Positions 1-11,253 of a stretch of DNA of 64,000 nucleotides are shown one piece after another (within the stretch, counting starts at the first letter, position 1; every line of letters begins with the position of its first letter). This DNA is from CAVXGU01 sp963761615 (GTDB lineage: Bacteria; Acidobacteriota; Vicinamibacteria; Vicinamibacterales; CAVVIG01), in NCBI GenBank assembly GCA_963761615.1, contig CAVXGU010000003.1, forward strand, positions 248,001 to 312,000. The letters are read 5' to 3'. The position numbers and the translations under genes are program-made. The notes under the pieces were generated by a model. It searched no databases. It saw only the letters and a program-made list of their open reading frames with translations, and was not told where the DNA came from.

Positions 1-1493
<1,493 letters not shown>

Positions 1494-1497
<4 letters not shown>

Positions 1498-2448
1498 TGG
1501 CTCTGACCCTGTACGGGGGCCTGGAGGGACTTGATGTACTCGATGAGGCCCAGGATGCCCTCTTCGCTGACCAGGCCCTGGAAGGCCGGCATGATGGGCT
1601 GATAGCCGGCGGTGATCTTCGTCGCCGGCGTCGAGGATCGATTCACGGATGTAGCGCTCGTCGGCGACCACCGTCGAGCCGTCCTGGAGTCTGACGGAGC
1701 GGCCGAACAGCCCCACCAGGCTCGGGCCCCGGCCCTGATCCCGGGGCTGGTGGCAGGTGCTGCACGACAGGCTCACGAAGAGCTTGCCCCCTGCGAGGCC
1801 AGCGATCCCGCCGCCGGCGCCGTCGCTCAGCCACGCCTGGTAGTCGTTCGGCATCCATCACGACGACGTCGCCGTCCATCGCCGAGTGCTTCGTGCCGCA
1901 GTACTCCGCGCATGAACAGGTGGTACCGGCCCGGCTTGGTGGCCTGGAACCACAGGTTCGTGTAGCGCCCCGGCAGGACGTCGGCCTTCACGCGGAACGC
2001 CGGGATGAAGAGATCGTGGATGACGTCCTCCGACGTCATGATCAGCTTGACGTCCCGGCCGACCGGGACGTGCAGCTCGTTGATCTCCCGCTGTCCGTCC
2101 AGGTGCTGGAACTTCCACATCCACTGCTTGCCGACGACGTAGATGTTGAGCGTGTCTGGCGGGGGCGTCGAGATCGCGTAGAAGAGCCGCGCGCTCCAGA
2201 CGAAGATGAACATCGTGATGATCGCGGGGACGATCGTCCACGTCAGCTCGAGCTTCATCCCGCCGCGGATCTCGCGTGCCGACCTCGTCGGGCGCCCGGC
2301 GTCGGTACTTGACCGCGAAGTACAGGATCAGTCCGGCGATGAGCACCGAGAAGAAGATCCCGAGGCCCAGCATGAAAAAGAAGAACGCGTCGACGCGGCT
2401 CGACATCGTTGACGCGCTGACGGGGAAGAGAGGCGTACCGGACCACAT
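1494..2448 (-). CDS. coxB: Cytochrome c oxidase subunit II with C-terminal cytochrome c domain, four frameshifts
   Basis: CuA-bearing subunit that takes electrons from the periplasm and passes them to subunit I. An N-terminal membrane hairpin (FFFFMLGLGIFFSVLIAGLILY and WTIVPAIITMFIFVW) is followed by a cupredoxin domain with the CuA ligands in CAEYCGTKHSAM and a fused class I cytochrome c domain with CSTCH. That marks a caa3-type enzyme. The frame changes near 2275, 1905, 1857 and 1620. Removing four single bases gives 317 codons, the usual length. The ATG at 2448 lies 12 bp downstream of the Sco gene. Four indels in one gene is the densest cluster in the window. Confidence 0.9.
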
Positions 2449-2460
2449 AGGCGCTGCGCT

Positions 2461-3348
2461 CTAGACTCTGTGCTTCACGGTTCCCGGCTCGCGGCTCGGG
2501 GTTCTCGCCTGGAGACCGGCGGCGTTGCGCTGCTTCTCCTGCTTGAGCATGAACACGATGCCGCCGACGATGACGAGGACGGTCGCCGCGCCGGCGATGC
2601 GCATCGTGTTGAAGATCGCGAGTCCGTACCGCCCGGTTGTCGGATCGTAGTGAAAGCAGGCCAGCAGCACCGAGTCGACGACCGACCCGATGTGGCCCGA
2701 CGAGGCGTCGATGAGCGCGAACCGCAGATCGCGCGGCCCGTACTCGATCCCGAACAGGTAGCGCGCGATCTTGCCCTGCGGCGTCAGCACGATGATGCCG
2801 GTCGGATGCGCGTACTGGTTCGTCGCCTTGTCCCACACGTAGCGGAAACCGGCGGCCTTGGTGACGCGCTCGATGGTCGGCTCGTCGCCGGTCAGGAAGT
2901 GCCAGGACTCCGCAGCCCCCGGCTGGTGGAAGCGCGTCAGCGTCTCGGCCTTCTTCGCCGCCGCCAGCGGCGGCTTCTCGGTCGGATCGAAGCTGATCGT
3001 CAGCGCCTGGTAGTCCTTGCCCGGCTGCAGCCCGAGCACGTCGAAGGTGCTCGCCATGTCGTTCATCACCTGCGTGCAGAGCATCGTGCAGTTGTAGTAG
3101 GCGAAGGCGAGCACCACCGGCACCTTCCCGAAGTAGTCGCCCAGGTGCACCGCGTGTCCCTCGGAGTCCACGAACGCCGCGTCGAGCGGAAGCTGGTGGT
3201 CCAGGTTCTGGTCGAAGCCGATCTCGCGCATGGGCGCCGGCAGGCCGATGCCCCGCGTCTGCACATCCGGCTCGGGACCGTGCGCGGCCGCCGTCGACGC
3301 GGCCAGCAGGATCACGAGGAAACCGACGATCGTGCGCGTGCCCTTCAT
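2461..3348 (-). CDS. SCO1/SenC copper chaperone for oxidase assembly
   Basis: Thioredoxin-fold copper metallochaperone that loads CuA of subunit II. The 295-residue product has an N-terminal signal segment, the Sco copper motif CTMLC (CxxxC) after a YYN stretch, and the distal His ligand in YAHPTG. A C-terminal transmembrane helix (about residues 262-280) is followed by a charged tail. The start at 3348 is chosen over an upstream ATG because it begins directly with MKGTRT and a hydrophobic core. It lies between the complex III genes and the oxidase genes, as expected for a shared respiratory operon. The last codons fall in a Ser-Arg-Glu-Pro stretch resembling the heptamer repeats noted elsewhere. 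Confidence 0.92.
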   Translation of the reverse strand: MKGTRTIVGFLVILLAASTAAAHGPEPDVQTRGIGLPAPMREIGFDQNLDHQLPLDAAFVDSEGHAVHLGDYFGKVPVVLAFAYYNCTMLCTQVMNDMASTFDVLGLQPGKDYQALTISFDPTEKPPLAAAKKAETLTRFHQPGAAESWHFLTGDEPTIERVTKAAGFRYVWDKATNQYAHPTGIIVLTPQGKIARYLFGIEYGPRDLRFALIDASSGHIGSVVDSVLLACFHYDPTTGRYGLAIFNTMRIAGAATVLVIVGGIVFMLKQEKQRNAAGLQARTPSREPGTVKHRV

Positions 3349-3358
3349 GTCGTGCCTT

Positions 3359-3784
3359 TCATCTCGCAGGAGCCGGCGGCGCGGTTCCACCGGCCGGTCT
3401 CGCCGGCAGGCCGCGCGCGACGACGAGCGCCATCGCGCGATCGATCGGGATCCGGACGATGCCGGCGTTCTTGTCCACCCAGCCGTAGGTCGTGAGCGTG
3501 CGATCCTCCTGGGCGCGCAGGCGCTGCAGATCGCCGCGCGGATCGGTCTGGAGCCTCGGCTCCGGCGGCAGCCGGTTCTCGTGTCCGGCCGCGAGGGGAT
3601 ACTCGGGGACGACGGCGGCCTGATGGCCCCGGAGGTAGCCGAACATCAGCCAGGTGACGAGCATGGCCGCCGCGGTCACGACGGCGAGCGCGGCGCCGAA
3701 GGCGAACACGCCGCCCACGTTGGCGTCGGTCGTCTCGTGCCCCGCCCGGGGCAGGCCCGATCGTGCCGAATCGATCTCGCTCAT
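3359..3784 (-). CDS. Small single-pass membrane protein of the alternative complex III operon
   Basis: The 141-residue protein has a soluble N-terminus, one membrane helix at about residues 25-50, and a periplasmic tail holding PPEPRLQ, a DLQRLRAQE segment and YGWVDKNAGIVRIPIDRAM. The tail is reminiscent of small proteins that accompany alternative complex III operons, from memory and not tested by search. It starts 1 bp after the stop of actF, so translational coupling is likely. It may be an accessory subunit of the complex or an assembly factor. No cofactor motif is visible. Confidence 0.7.
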   Translation of the reverse strand: MSEIDSARSGLPRAGHETTDANVGGVFAFGAALAVVTAAAMLVTWLMFGYLRGHQAAVVPEYPLAAGHENRLPPEPRLQTDPRGDLQRLRAQEDRTLTTYGWVDKNAGIVRIPIDRAMALVVARGLPARPAGGTAPPAPAR

Positions 3785-3785
3785 C

Positions 3786-5012
3786 TCACCGTGGGCCTCC
3801 GGCCGGCGCCGTCCGTTCGAGGATCTCGCCGAGCGTGCCCTCGAACTCCGGGTCCTGCAGCGGCAGAATCGAGCGCCCCGCGAGCTGGTGCGCGTAGCAG
3901 CCCAGCCAGACGAGGCCCAGCGCCGCCGGCAGCACGACGTCGAGCCAGCTGACCACGACCCCCTTCCGGTGGAACTCGGGTGCGATCATCCAGAACAGAT
4001 CCACGAGCCGCATCAGCAGCACGAAGCTGGCGAGCGCCACCAGCGTACGGGCCTCGCGCTTGACGACGCGCGAGAGCAGCAGCACGAACGGGAGCGCGAA
4101 GTGCGCCAGCATCAGCAGCATCCCGATGGCGACCCAGCCGGTCTGCAGGCGGTCCTGGTACCAGCTGATCTCCTCGGGCAGGTTGCCCGACCAGATGATC
4201 AGGTACTGGGAGAACGCGAAGTACGCCCACAGCATCACGAAGGCCAGCATCAGGTTGCCGATGTCGTGGAACCGATCGGGCAGCACCTTCCCGAGCTCGT
4301 CGATCGGCGAGCGCCGGCTCAGCCAGACGAGCACGATGGCCAGGAACGCCACCGCCGACAGACCCTGGCCGCCGAGGATGAGCACGCCGTAGATCGTCGA
4401 GAACCAGTGCGGCTCGGTCGACATCATCCAGTCGAACGACGCAAAGGAGATCGTCAGCACGTAGCCGATCAGGCCGGCCGCGCTCAGCCGCCGCATGCGC
4501 CCGGACAGCGCGGGATCGCGCGTCCGATCCTGCTCGAGCGACCACGCGTTGAGGAAGTGCGACACCAGGTTCCACACGGCGAAGTAGATCACCGCGCGGA
4601 CGAGGAAGAACGGCGTGTTGAGGTACGCGTGCTTGCCGGCGAGCACCGGGTCGGCGGCGACGATGTCGGCGTGGGTCCAGACATAGAGGTGCGGCATGCC
4701 CGCCACGATCGGCAGGAACAGCACCGTGAGGACCGGCAGGACCCGCGAGGCCGCACCCATGGGCCGGCGGATGAGAACGCCCCAGGCGCCGCCCGACAGC
4801 TGGTGCACCATCGCGAGCGCCAGGCAGCCGAGCGTCGGGCCGAGCACCCACATGTACGCCATCAGGTACGACTGGTAGAACTGGGCCGGATTGGTCAGCA
4901 GGCCGGCCAGCGACACCAGGCCGCACGCGGCGCCCGAGGCGATGAGCGGGCGTTCGAGGCGCCCGAGATCGGGAATCAGCTCGCCGGCGGGACGGCGGAA
5001 GCGCTCGAGCAT
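3786..5012 (-). CDS. actF: Alternative complex III membrane subunit ActF (NrfD-like)
   Basis: Polytopic quinol-interacting subunit of the quinol:cytochrome c (or direct oxidase) oxidoreductase. The 408-residue product has about ten hydrophobic helices and the conserved FASFDWMMSTEPHWFSTIYG and ISWYQDRLQTGW segments typical of ActF. The ATG at 5012 precedes the actE stop codon by 3 bp in transcription order. It is a paralogue of ActC in fold, and both are needed for the complex. There is no sign of disruption. Confidence 0.9.
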   Translation of the reverse strand: MLERFRRPAGELIPDLGRLERPLIASGAACGLVSLAGLLTNPAQFYQSYLMAYMWVLGPTLGCLALAMVHQLSGGAWGVLIRRPMGAASRVLPVLTVLFLPIVAGMPHLYVWTHADIVAADPVLAGKHAYLNTPFFLVRAVIYFAVWNLVSHFLNAWSLEQDRTRDPALSGRMRRLSAAGLIGYVLTISFASFDWMMSTEPHWFSTIYGVLILGGQGLSAVAFLAIVLVWLSRRSPIDELGKVLPDRFHDIGNLMLAFVMLWAYFAFSQYLIIWSGNLPEEISWYQDRLQTGWVAIGMLLMLAHFALPFVLLLSRVVKREARTLVALASFVLLMRLVDLFWMIAPEFHRKGVVVSWLDVVLPAALGLVWLGCYAHQLAGRSILPLQDPEFEGTLGEILERTAPAGGPR

Positions 5013-5014
5013 GG

Positions 5015-5611
5015 TCACGGCTGCTCCAGCTTCGACTGGTCCGCAGCCGGCACGTCGTCCATCGTGGCGTGTTCGGAGAGCTGCAGCGCGCGGATGTAGG
5101 CCGCGATGGCCCAGCGATCGGCGGGCGTGATCTGCTCGGCATAGTCGGGCATGGCGCCGAAGCCGTTGGTCATGACGTCGAAGAAGTGTCCGACGGGCGC
5201 GTTGCGGAGGCGATCCTCGTAGAGGGGCGGCGGCGCCCGGAAGCCGCGGCGCACGACCATCCCGTCGCCGGCCCCGGTGCGGCCATGGCACGGCGAGCAG
5301 TAGATGTTGAACCGGTCCTGGCCGCGCCGCACCATCGCGGCATCGACCGGATACGGGAAGGTCGTCGCATCGTCGCCGTCGACCTTGCCGGTATAGAGCA
5401 GCGCGTCCGCATCGAGGTGGCCCCGGGCCACGGTCCCGGCGACGAGCGGCCGCGCCGACCGGTCGTCGCCGAAGAACGACGACTGCCGCAGCGGGATGTA
5501 CTTCGGCTGGTCCTGCATGTCCTGCCGGCAGCCCGCGAGCCCGACGGCGAGCAGCGCCAGGGCGCAACACGACTGCAGCGGGCGGCGGCGGGTCGGGCGG
5601 CTCGTCGGCAT
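5015..5611 (-). CDS. actE: Alternative complex III monoheme cytochrome c lipoprotein ActE
   Basis: The 198-residue protein has a lipoprotein signal (LLAVGLAGC lipobox at about residues 20-28) and a single heme c site, CSPCH, near residue 109, followed by MPDYAEQI supplying a candidate axial Met. It should accept electrons from ActA/ActB on the periplasmic face and pass them to the oxidase. The start at 5611 is 3 bp past the actD stop, and its own stop lies just before actF. Confidence 0.9.
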   Translation of the reverse strand: MPTSRPTRRRPLQSCCALALLAVGLAGCRQDMQDQPKYIPLRQSSFFGDDRSARPLVAGTVARGHLDADALLYTGKVDGDDATTFPYPVDAAMVRRGQDRFNIYCSPCHGRTGAGDGMVVRRGFRAPPPLYEDRLRNAPVGHFFDVMTNGFGAMPDYAEQITPADRWAIAAYIRALQLSEHATMDDVPAADQSKLEQP

Positions 5612-5613
5612 GA

Positions 5614-6148
5614 TCAGTCGGTGACCGTCGAGACGCTCTTCGGCGCGAGCGACTCCAGGAACTGGAAGGTCGCGTCGTGATCGAAGCGGGCGTCGGTCGC
5701 CTCGATGCACAGGAAGAAGCGGTTGCGGCTCGCCAGCGCGAACCGGTCGACGTTGAAGACCGGATGGTGCGGCATTGGCAGCCCGTTGAGCGCCAGCATG
5801 CCCAGGACGGCGAAGAGCGCCGCGCCGAGGATCGTGCACTCGAAAGTGACCGGCACGAACGCCGGCCAGCTGTTGAGGGGGCGCCCGCCGACGTTCACGG
5901 GGTACGCGATGGCCGACACCCAGGTACTGCAGCAGGTACCCGCCGACGCAGCCGAGGATGCCGCCGATCAGCACGAGGAGCGGCAGCCGCGTGTGGTGCA
6001 TGCCGATCGCCTCGGACAGTTCCTCGATCGGGAACGGCGAATAGGCGTCCATGCGCCGGTAGCCGGCCTCGTGCGCCTGCTTCGCCGCCGCGACCAGGCT
6101 GGTCGGATCCTCGAACTCCGCCATCACGCCCCAGACGAGCGGCTGCAT
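5614..6148 (-). CDS. actD: Alternative complex III subunit ActD (DUF3341), frameshifted
   Basis: Small membrane subunit with two helices. The first half reads through WGVMAEFEDPTSLVAAAKQAHE and the first helix (LLVLIGGILGCVGGYLLQY). An extra base near 5923, next to a GTAC, then moves the frame. The second half resumes as a DUF3341 domain with PVNVGGRPLNSWPAFVPVTFE and a second helix. Removing one base gives 178 codons, normal for the family. It starts 3 bp after actC. Confidence 0.88.
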
Positions 6149-6150
6149 GG

Positions 6151-7494
6151 CTACGACTCCTCCACCTTGGCTTCGGGGAGAATCGTCCGCATCTCGAAGA
6201 TCGAGATCATCGGCAGGAAGCGCAGGAACAGGAACAGCAGCGCCACGAACAGGCCGATGGTCCCGATGAAGGTCGCCCAGTCCCAGAACGTGGGCGTGTA
6301 CATCCCCCACGACGAGGTGAGGAAGTCGCGGTGCAGGCTAGTCACGACGATGATGAAGCGCTCGAGCCACATGCCGACGTTCACGACGAGGGCGATGCAC
6401 CACAGGACGAGCGGATTGCTCCGCACGCGCTTGAACCAGAGCACCTGCGGGATCACGATGTTGCAGGAGATGAGCGTCCAGTACCAGGGCCAGTACGGCC
6501 CGGTCACCCGGTTGAGGATCATGAAGCCTTCGTACTGGTCGCCGCCGTACCAGGCCATGAACGCCTCGACCGCGTAGCCGTAGGCGACGATGAGGCCGGT
6601 GACCAGGAGGATCTTCGCCATGTTCTGCAGGTGGCGGAGGGTCACGAAGTCCTCGAGGCCGTAGAACTTCCGGATCGGAATCGCCAGTGTCAGCACCATC
6701 GCGAAGCCCGAGTAGATCGCGCCGGCGACGAAGTAGGGCGGGAAGATCGTCGTGTGCCAGCCGGGGACGATCGCGATCGCGAAGTCGAAGCTGACGACGG
6801 TGTGGACCGAGACGACCAGCGGCGTGGCGAGGCCCGCCAGCAGGAGGTACGCCGTGTCGTAGCGGTGCCAGTGCCGCGCCGACCCTCGCCAGCCCATCGC
6901 GAGCATCCCGTACACGACGCGCCCGACGCGCGACTGCGAGCGGTCGCGCAGCGTCGCGAGGTCGGGGATGAGGCCGACGTACCAGAAGAGCAGCGACACC
7001 GTCGCATAGGTCGAGACCGCGAAGACGTCCCAGACGAGCGGGCTGCGGAACTGCGGCCAGACGCCCATCGTGTTGGGATACGGCAGGAGCCAGTAGGCCA
7101 GCCACGGGCGCCCGGTGTGGATGATCGGGAAGATTCCCGCGCACGCGACCGCGAAGAGCGTCATGGCCTCGGCGAACCGGTTGATCGACGTGCGCCACGT
7201 CTGCTTGAGCAGCAGCAGGATCGCGGAGATGAGCGTGCCGGCGTGGCCGATGCCGATCCACCAGACGAAGTTGATGATGGCGAAGCCCCAGCCGACGGGG
7301 ATGTCGATGCCCCAGATGCCGACGCCCTTGACGAAGAGGTACGTCAACGCGACCATCAGCAGGTTGACGAGGGCGAACGAGATCAGGAAGCCGACCCACC
7401 ATCCGCGCGGGGTCTTGCGGGTCGTGGCGATCGACGCGATCTTGTCGGTGACCGAACTGAAGGTGTAGTCACCGCCGATGATCGGCTGGTCCAT
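6151..7494 (-). CDS. actC: Alternative complex III membrane subunit ActC (NrfD/PsrC family)
   Basis: The 447-residue quinol-oxidizing membrane subunit has around ten transmembrane helices. It carries the family segments WWVGFLISFALVNLL, WWIGIGHAGTLISAILLL and SVHTVVSFDFAIAIVPGWH. It anchors the iron-sulfur subunit ActB on the periplasmic side. The ATG at 7494 is 1 bp beyond the actB stop, consistent with coupled translation. Confidence 0.93.
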   Translation of the reverse strand: MDQPIIGGDYTFSSVTDKIASIATTRKTPRGWWVGFLISFALVNLLMVALTYLFVKGVGIWGIDIPVGWGFAIINFVWWIGIGHAGTLISAILLLLKQTWRTSINRFAEAMTLFAVACAGIFPIIHTGRPWLAYWLLPYPNTMGVWPQFRSPLVWDVFAVSTYATVSLLFWYVGLIPDLATLRDRSQSRVGRVVYGMLAMGWRGSARHWHRYDTAYLLLAGLATPLVVSVHTVVSFDFAIAIVPGWHTTIFPPYFVAGAIYSGFAMVLTLAIPIRKFYGLEDFVTLRHLQNMAKILLVTGLIVAYGYAVEAFMAWYGGDQYEGFMILNRVTGPYWPWYWTLISCNIVIPQVLWFKRVRSNPLVLWCIALVVNVGMWLERFIIVVTSLHRDFLTSSWGMYTPTFWDWATFIGTIGLFVALLFLFLRFLPMISIFEMRTILPEAKVEES

Positions 7495-7495
7495 G

Positions 7496-10400
7496 TCAGC
7501 CCTCGAGCTCCGGGTTCGGGTTGCGGATCGCGGCGAGATACGTCGTCCGCGGTCGCGTGTTGAGCTCGGCGAGCATCGCGTAGTTCCGCTGTTCGGCCTT
7601 CAGGCGCGCCACCCGGCTGCCCGGATCGTTCAGGTCGCCGAACACGATCGCGCTGGTCGGACAGACGGCCTCGCACGCGGTCCGGATCTCGCCGTCGCGC
7701 ACCGCCCGGTCCTCTTTCTCGGCGCCGATCTTCGCCTCGTTGATCCGCTGCACGCAGTAGGTGCACTTCTCCATCACCCCGCGGCTGCGGACGGTCACGT
7801 CCGGGTTGCGGCCCAGCTTGAGCTGCGGCGTGTTCCAGTCCTGGTACAGCAGGAAGTTGAAGCGCCGCACCTTGTAGGGGCAGTTGTTCGAGCAGTACCG
7901 CGTGCCGACGCACCGGTTGTAGACCATGTCGTTCAGCCCCTCGCTGCTGTGCACGGTGGCGCCGACGGGGCAGACGACCTCGCACGGCGCGTTCTCGCAC
8001 TGCATGCAGGGCACGGGCTGGAAATAGGTCTCGGGCGCGGCGGTCTCTCCTCGGTAGTACGTGTCGATCCGGATCCAGTGCATCTCGCGCCCCTTGAGCA
8101 CCTGGTCCTTGCCGACCACCGCGATGTTGTTCTCCGACTGGCATGCGACGACGCAGGCGTTGCAGCCGATGCAGGAGTTGACGTCGATCGCCATGCCCCA
8201 CTTGTAGCCGGTGTACTCGTGCTCGGGGTACAGCGTGATCGTCTTCGCCGGCTCCTCGAACCCCTCGTGCACCGCCTCGGGATGGCTGACGAACTCCTCG
8301 AGCGTCAGCGCGCGGACCATCCCGCGCCCTTCCATCAGGTGGTGGTACTGCACGCACGCGAGCGGGAACGTCCGTCCGGTCTTCGCGAGCTCGACGCCCG
8401 AGTCGGACCACAGGGCCGTGGATCGCCGCAGGCGGCTGGCGTCGAAGCCGTGTCCGACCGCGACCTCGCCGCCGCGCGTCCGCCCGTACCCCAGGTGCAC
8501 CGTGAGGCACTCGTCGGGGTGCCCCGGGACCGCGAACGCCGCGCCCTCCACGCTGCGCCCCTGGCTCCGGATCTCGACGATGTCGCCGATGATCTGGCCG
8601 TGCTCGCCGCCCGTGTTCGCGAGCGCGTTGGGCAGGCCCAGACGCGCCGCCGTCGCCGGGCTGACGATCACGGCGTTGTCCCAGGTGAGACGCGTGACCG
8701 GCTTCGGCAGCTCCTGCAGCCACCCGTTGTTGGAGAAGCGTCCGTCGAGCACCGAGGGATCGGGGCGGAACGCGATTTCCAGACCCTGGGGCGGTGTCGC
8801 GGGCGCCGCGGCCGCCGCGCGCGCGACCGCGTCGAGGTCGACCGACGTCTCGACGGGCGGGAACGCCGTGTCGGGGATGACGCCGTCGTTCAGCCACTTG
8901 CGCCACGCCGACTCGAAGGCCGGCGTCGGCAGGCCGTTCGCGTCGGCCGTCGGGCTGCCGATCGCCGCCGCGCCCATCCAGTGGGCGCGGATCAGATCGT
9001 AGGCCGACTGCTCGGGATGCTCGCCGAGCGCCGCCAGCACCTCGTGCGCCGATTTCGCCTCGTAGAGCGGCGCGATGAGCGGCTGGACGATCGACGCGGT
9101 GCCGTCGTAGGCCCGCGCGTCGCTCCAGGCCTCGAGGAAGTGCGCCTCCGGGATCTGCCAGTGGCAGTACGCCGACGTCTCGTTGTCGAGTGGCGTCAGG
9201 TGGATCCGCACGGCGACCTTGTCGAGCGCCGCCGTCAGCGGCACGTCCGCGGGCGCGGTGTACACCGGGTTGCCGCCGAGGATGACGAGCAGGCTGACCT
9301 GGCCGGCGTTCATGTCGGCCACCAGTTCGGAGAGCGACGCCACCTGGTCGACCGGCCGCGCCTCGACCGGCTCCGTGTAGACGACCGTGTGCCCGACGTT
9401 GCCCAGCGCGGCGTTCATCGCGTGCGCGAGCGCGTGGACGAACGGCGGCTGGCTCTCGCCCGCGACGACCAGGCCCGCGCCGCGGTGCGCAGCGAGGTCG
9501 CGTGCGATGGCGGCGACGCGCGCGTCCCAGCCCGGGGGCGCCTGGACGCCCGCGGCCACACCGGCGCCGCCGATGGCCGAGGCGAGCGCGCGGGCGACGC
9601 CGGGGATCTCGCTCGGGCGCGCCGCGAAGCGGTGGTCGGCGCGCGAGCCGGTGGAACTGGGCATCGACTCGATCGCGTAGAGGCGATTCATCCGGTCGGG
9701 GGCCTCGGGGCGCCGCCGCGTCGCGTAGTCGCGCGCGTAGCGCAGCCCGCCCGGACCGGCGCCGAGCAGGTCGGCGTCGAGCGCCACGACGACGTCGGCG
9801 GCGTCCAGGCGGTACTGCGGGTCGACGTCCCGCCCGAACGCCAGGCGCGCGCCGAGGCGCGAGGTCTGGCGCGCGGCGGGATCCCACTGGTGCCACTTCG
9901 CCTTCGGGTACCGGCGGAGCAGATCGGCCACCTGGTCCGCGAGCGTCGGCGAGCCGATCGATTCGGTGAGCAGCCGCACGCCGGCGCCCCCGACCTGTTG
10001 CTGTGCGGTCATCGCGTCGTGCATCGCGCCGATGAACGACGGCCAGGCCTGGATCTCGCCGACGTGGGTCAGCGCGCGCGGCCGATCCGGATCGTAGAGG
10101 TTGAGCACCGAGGCCTGGCCGAACACGTCGGTCGCGCCGAGGCTGCCGGGATGCAGCGCGTTGCCCTCGACCTTCGTCGGCCGGCCCTCGTGGCTCTCGA
10201 CCAGCAGCCCGTTGGCGATGCCGCCGACCGTCATCGACGTGGCGAAGAAGAGCGGCTTGCCGGGAACGATCTCTTCGGGCTGCTTGACGTAGGGGACGAT
10301 CACCTCCGCCGGCTGGCGTGTGCACCCGGTGATGCCCGCGAGCGCGAGCGACGCGCCCATCAGCTTGAGGAACGTCCGCCGCGCCACCGGGTCCGTGATG

Positions 10401-10513
10401 GCTTCGATCTGGGACGGGAACTCGTTCTCGAGGCGCTGCAGGAACGCCGGATCGCCGGTGCGCTCCTCGAGCGCGCGCCAGAACGTGTCGCGCGGTTCTT
10501 TCAGCGGTGGCAT
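7496..10513 (-). CDS. actB: Alternative complex III iron-sulfur subunit ActB (fused B1-B2)
   Basis: A 1005-residue fusion of a molybdopterin-oxidoreductase-like domain (known in this family to lack the Mo cofactor) and a four-cluster ferredoxin domain. A twin-arginine signal RRTFLK with a hydrophobic core and a Cys lies near residue 55, so export is via Tat. The C-terminal third carries the cluster motifs CIGCNACVVAC, CMQCENAPCEVVCP, CVGTRYCSNNCP and CTYC...CEAVCP. The start at 10513 overlaps the end of actA by 13 bp. Electrons from quinol pass through these clusters to ActA hemes. Confidence 0.94.
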   Translation of the reverse strand: MPPLKEPRDTFWRALEERTGDPAFLQRLENEFPSQIEAITDPVARRTFLKLMGASLALAGITGCTRQPAEVIVPYVKQPEEIVPGKPLFFATSMTVGGIANGLLVESHEGRPTKVEGNALHPGSLGATDVFGQASVLNLYDPDRPRALTHVGEIQAWPSFIGAMHDAMTAQQQVGGAGVRLLTESIGSPTLADQVADLLRRYPKAKWHQWDPAARQTSRLGARLAFGRDVDPQYRLDAADVVVALDADLLGAGPGGLRYARDYATRRRPEAPDRMNRLYAIESMPSSTGSRADHRFAARPSEIPGVARALASAIGGAGVAAGVQAPPGWDARVAAIARDLAAHRGAGLVVAGESQPPFVHALAHAMNAALGNVGHTVVYTEPVEARPVDQVASLSELVADMNAGQVSLLVILGGNPVYTAPADVPLTAALDKVAVRIHLTPLDNETSAYCHWQIPEAHFLEAWSDARAYDGTASIVQPLIAPLYEAKSAHEVLAALGEHPEQSAYDLIRAHWMGAAAIGSPTADANGLPTPAFESAWRKWLNDGVIPDTAFPPVETSVDLDAVARAAAAAPATPPQGLEIAFRPDPSVLDGRFSNNGWLQELPKPVTRLTWDNAVIVSPATAARLGLPNALANTGGEHGQIIGDIVEIRSQGRSVEGAAFAVPGHPDECLTVHLGYGRTRGGEVAVGHGFDASRLRRSTALWSDSGVELAKTGRTFPLACVQYHHLMEGRGMVRALTLEEFVSHPEAVHEGFEEPAKTITLYPEHEYTGYKWGMAIDVNSCIGCNACVVACQSENNIAVVGKDQVLKGREMHWIRIDTYYRGETAAPETYFQPVPCMQCENAPCEVVCPVGATVHSSEGLNDMVYNRCVGTRYCSNNCPYKVRRFNFLLYQDWNTPQLKLGRNPDVTVRSRGVMEKCTYCVQRINEAKIGAEKEDRAVRDGEIRTACEAVCPTSAIVFGDLNDPGSRVARLKAEQRNYAMLAELNTRPRTTYLAAIRNPNPELEG

Positions 10514-11151
10514 GTCGAACAGCTCGTCAGCGACTGGATCTTGTATTCGGCCACGAGGCGGCGGCCCAGGGCTTCCTGATTGGCCGGTGGCGTGTAGTCC
10601 ATCCGGAAGACGTCCTCGCGGGGGCGCACGTACTGCTCCGGATGGCGGTGGCACGCGATGCACCACTCCATTTTGAGCGATGCCTCCTGGTACATGAGCG
10701 GCATCCGATCGACCTGACCGTGGCACGTCGTGCAGCCGATGCCCTTGTGGATGTGGATGCTGTGATCGAAGTACACGAAGTCCGGCAGGTCGTGCACGCG
10801 CGTCCACTCGATCGACTGGCCGGTCTGGAAGCTCGCCCGCACCGGCTCCAGGAACGGGCTCGTCGCGTAGATCTCGGAGTGGCAGTTCATGCACGTCTTG
10901 GTCGGCGGGATTCCGGCAAATGCCGAGGTCTCGACGGATGTGTGGCAGTAGCGGCAGTCGATCCCGTTGCCGGCGACGTGGCGCTCGTGGCTGAACTGGA
11001 TCGGCTGCTGCCTGGCGACATCGGCCCCGGTGATCCACGGGGAGCGGTCGATGGCGGCGATGAGGAGGAGGAGGCCGAAGATCAGGAACACCGCGCCGAA
11101 GATACTGACTCGGGCAATGGTGTTCGTGCTGCGATGGAAGATCTGCGACAT
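10501..11151 (-). CDS. actA: Alternative complex III pentaheme cytochrome c ActA
   Basis: First gene of the respiratory operon. The 216-residue product has one N-terminal membrane helix (FGAVFLIFGLLLLIAAI) and five heme c sites: CRYCH, CMNCH, CTTCH, CIACH and CSTCH. The last lies three residues from the C-terminus. It receives electrons from ActB and delivers them to ActE or directly to the oxidase. No strong Shine-Dalgarno or obvious promoter was recognised in the 102 bp before it. Confidence 0.94.
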   Translation of the reverse strand: MSQIFHRSTNTIARVSIFGAVFLIFGLLLLIAAIDRSPWITGADVARQQPIQFSHERHVAGNGIDCRYCHTSVETSAFAGIPPTKTCMNCHSEIYATSPFLEPVRASFQTGQSIEWTRVHDLPDFVYFDHSIHIHKGIGCTTCHGQVDRMPLMYQEASLKMEWCIACHRHPEQYVRPREDVFRMDYTPPANQEALGRRLVAEYKIQSLTSCSTCHR

Positions 11152-11253
11152 CGACGAAAGACCAAGATGGCGCGAAGCCCCAAACGGAACTCGTCGAGCT
11201 TATCACACAGATCATCGGCGCGCGGGCTTCGCGTTTCGATCGCGCGGCCGTGT

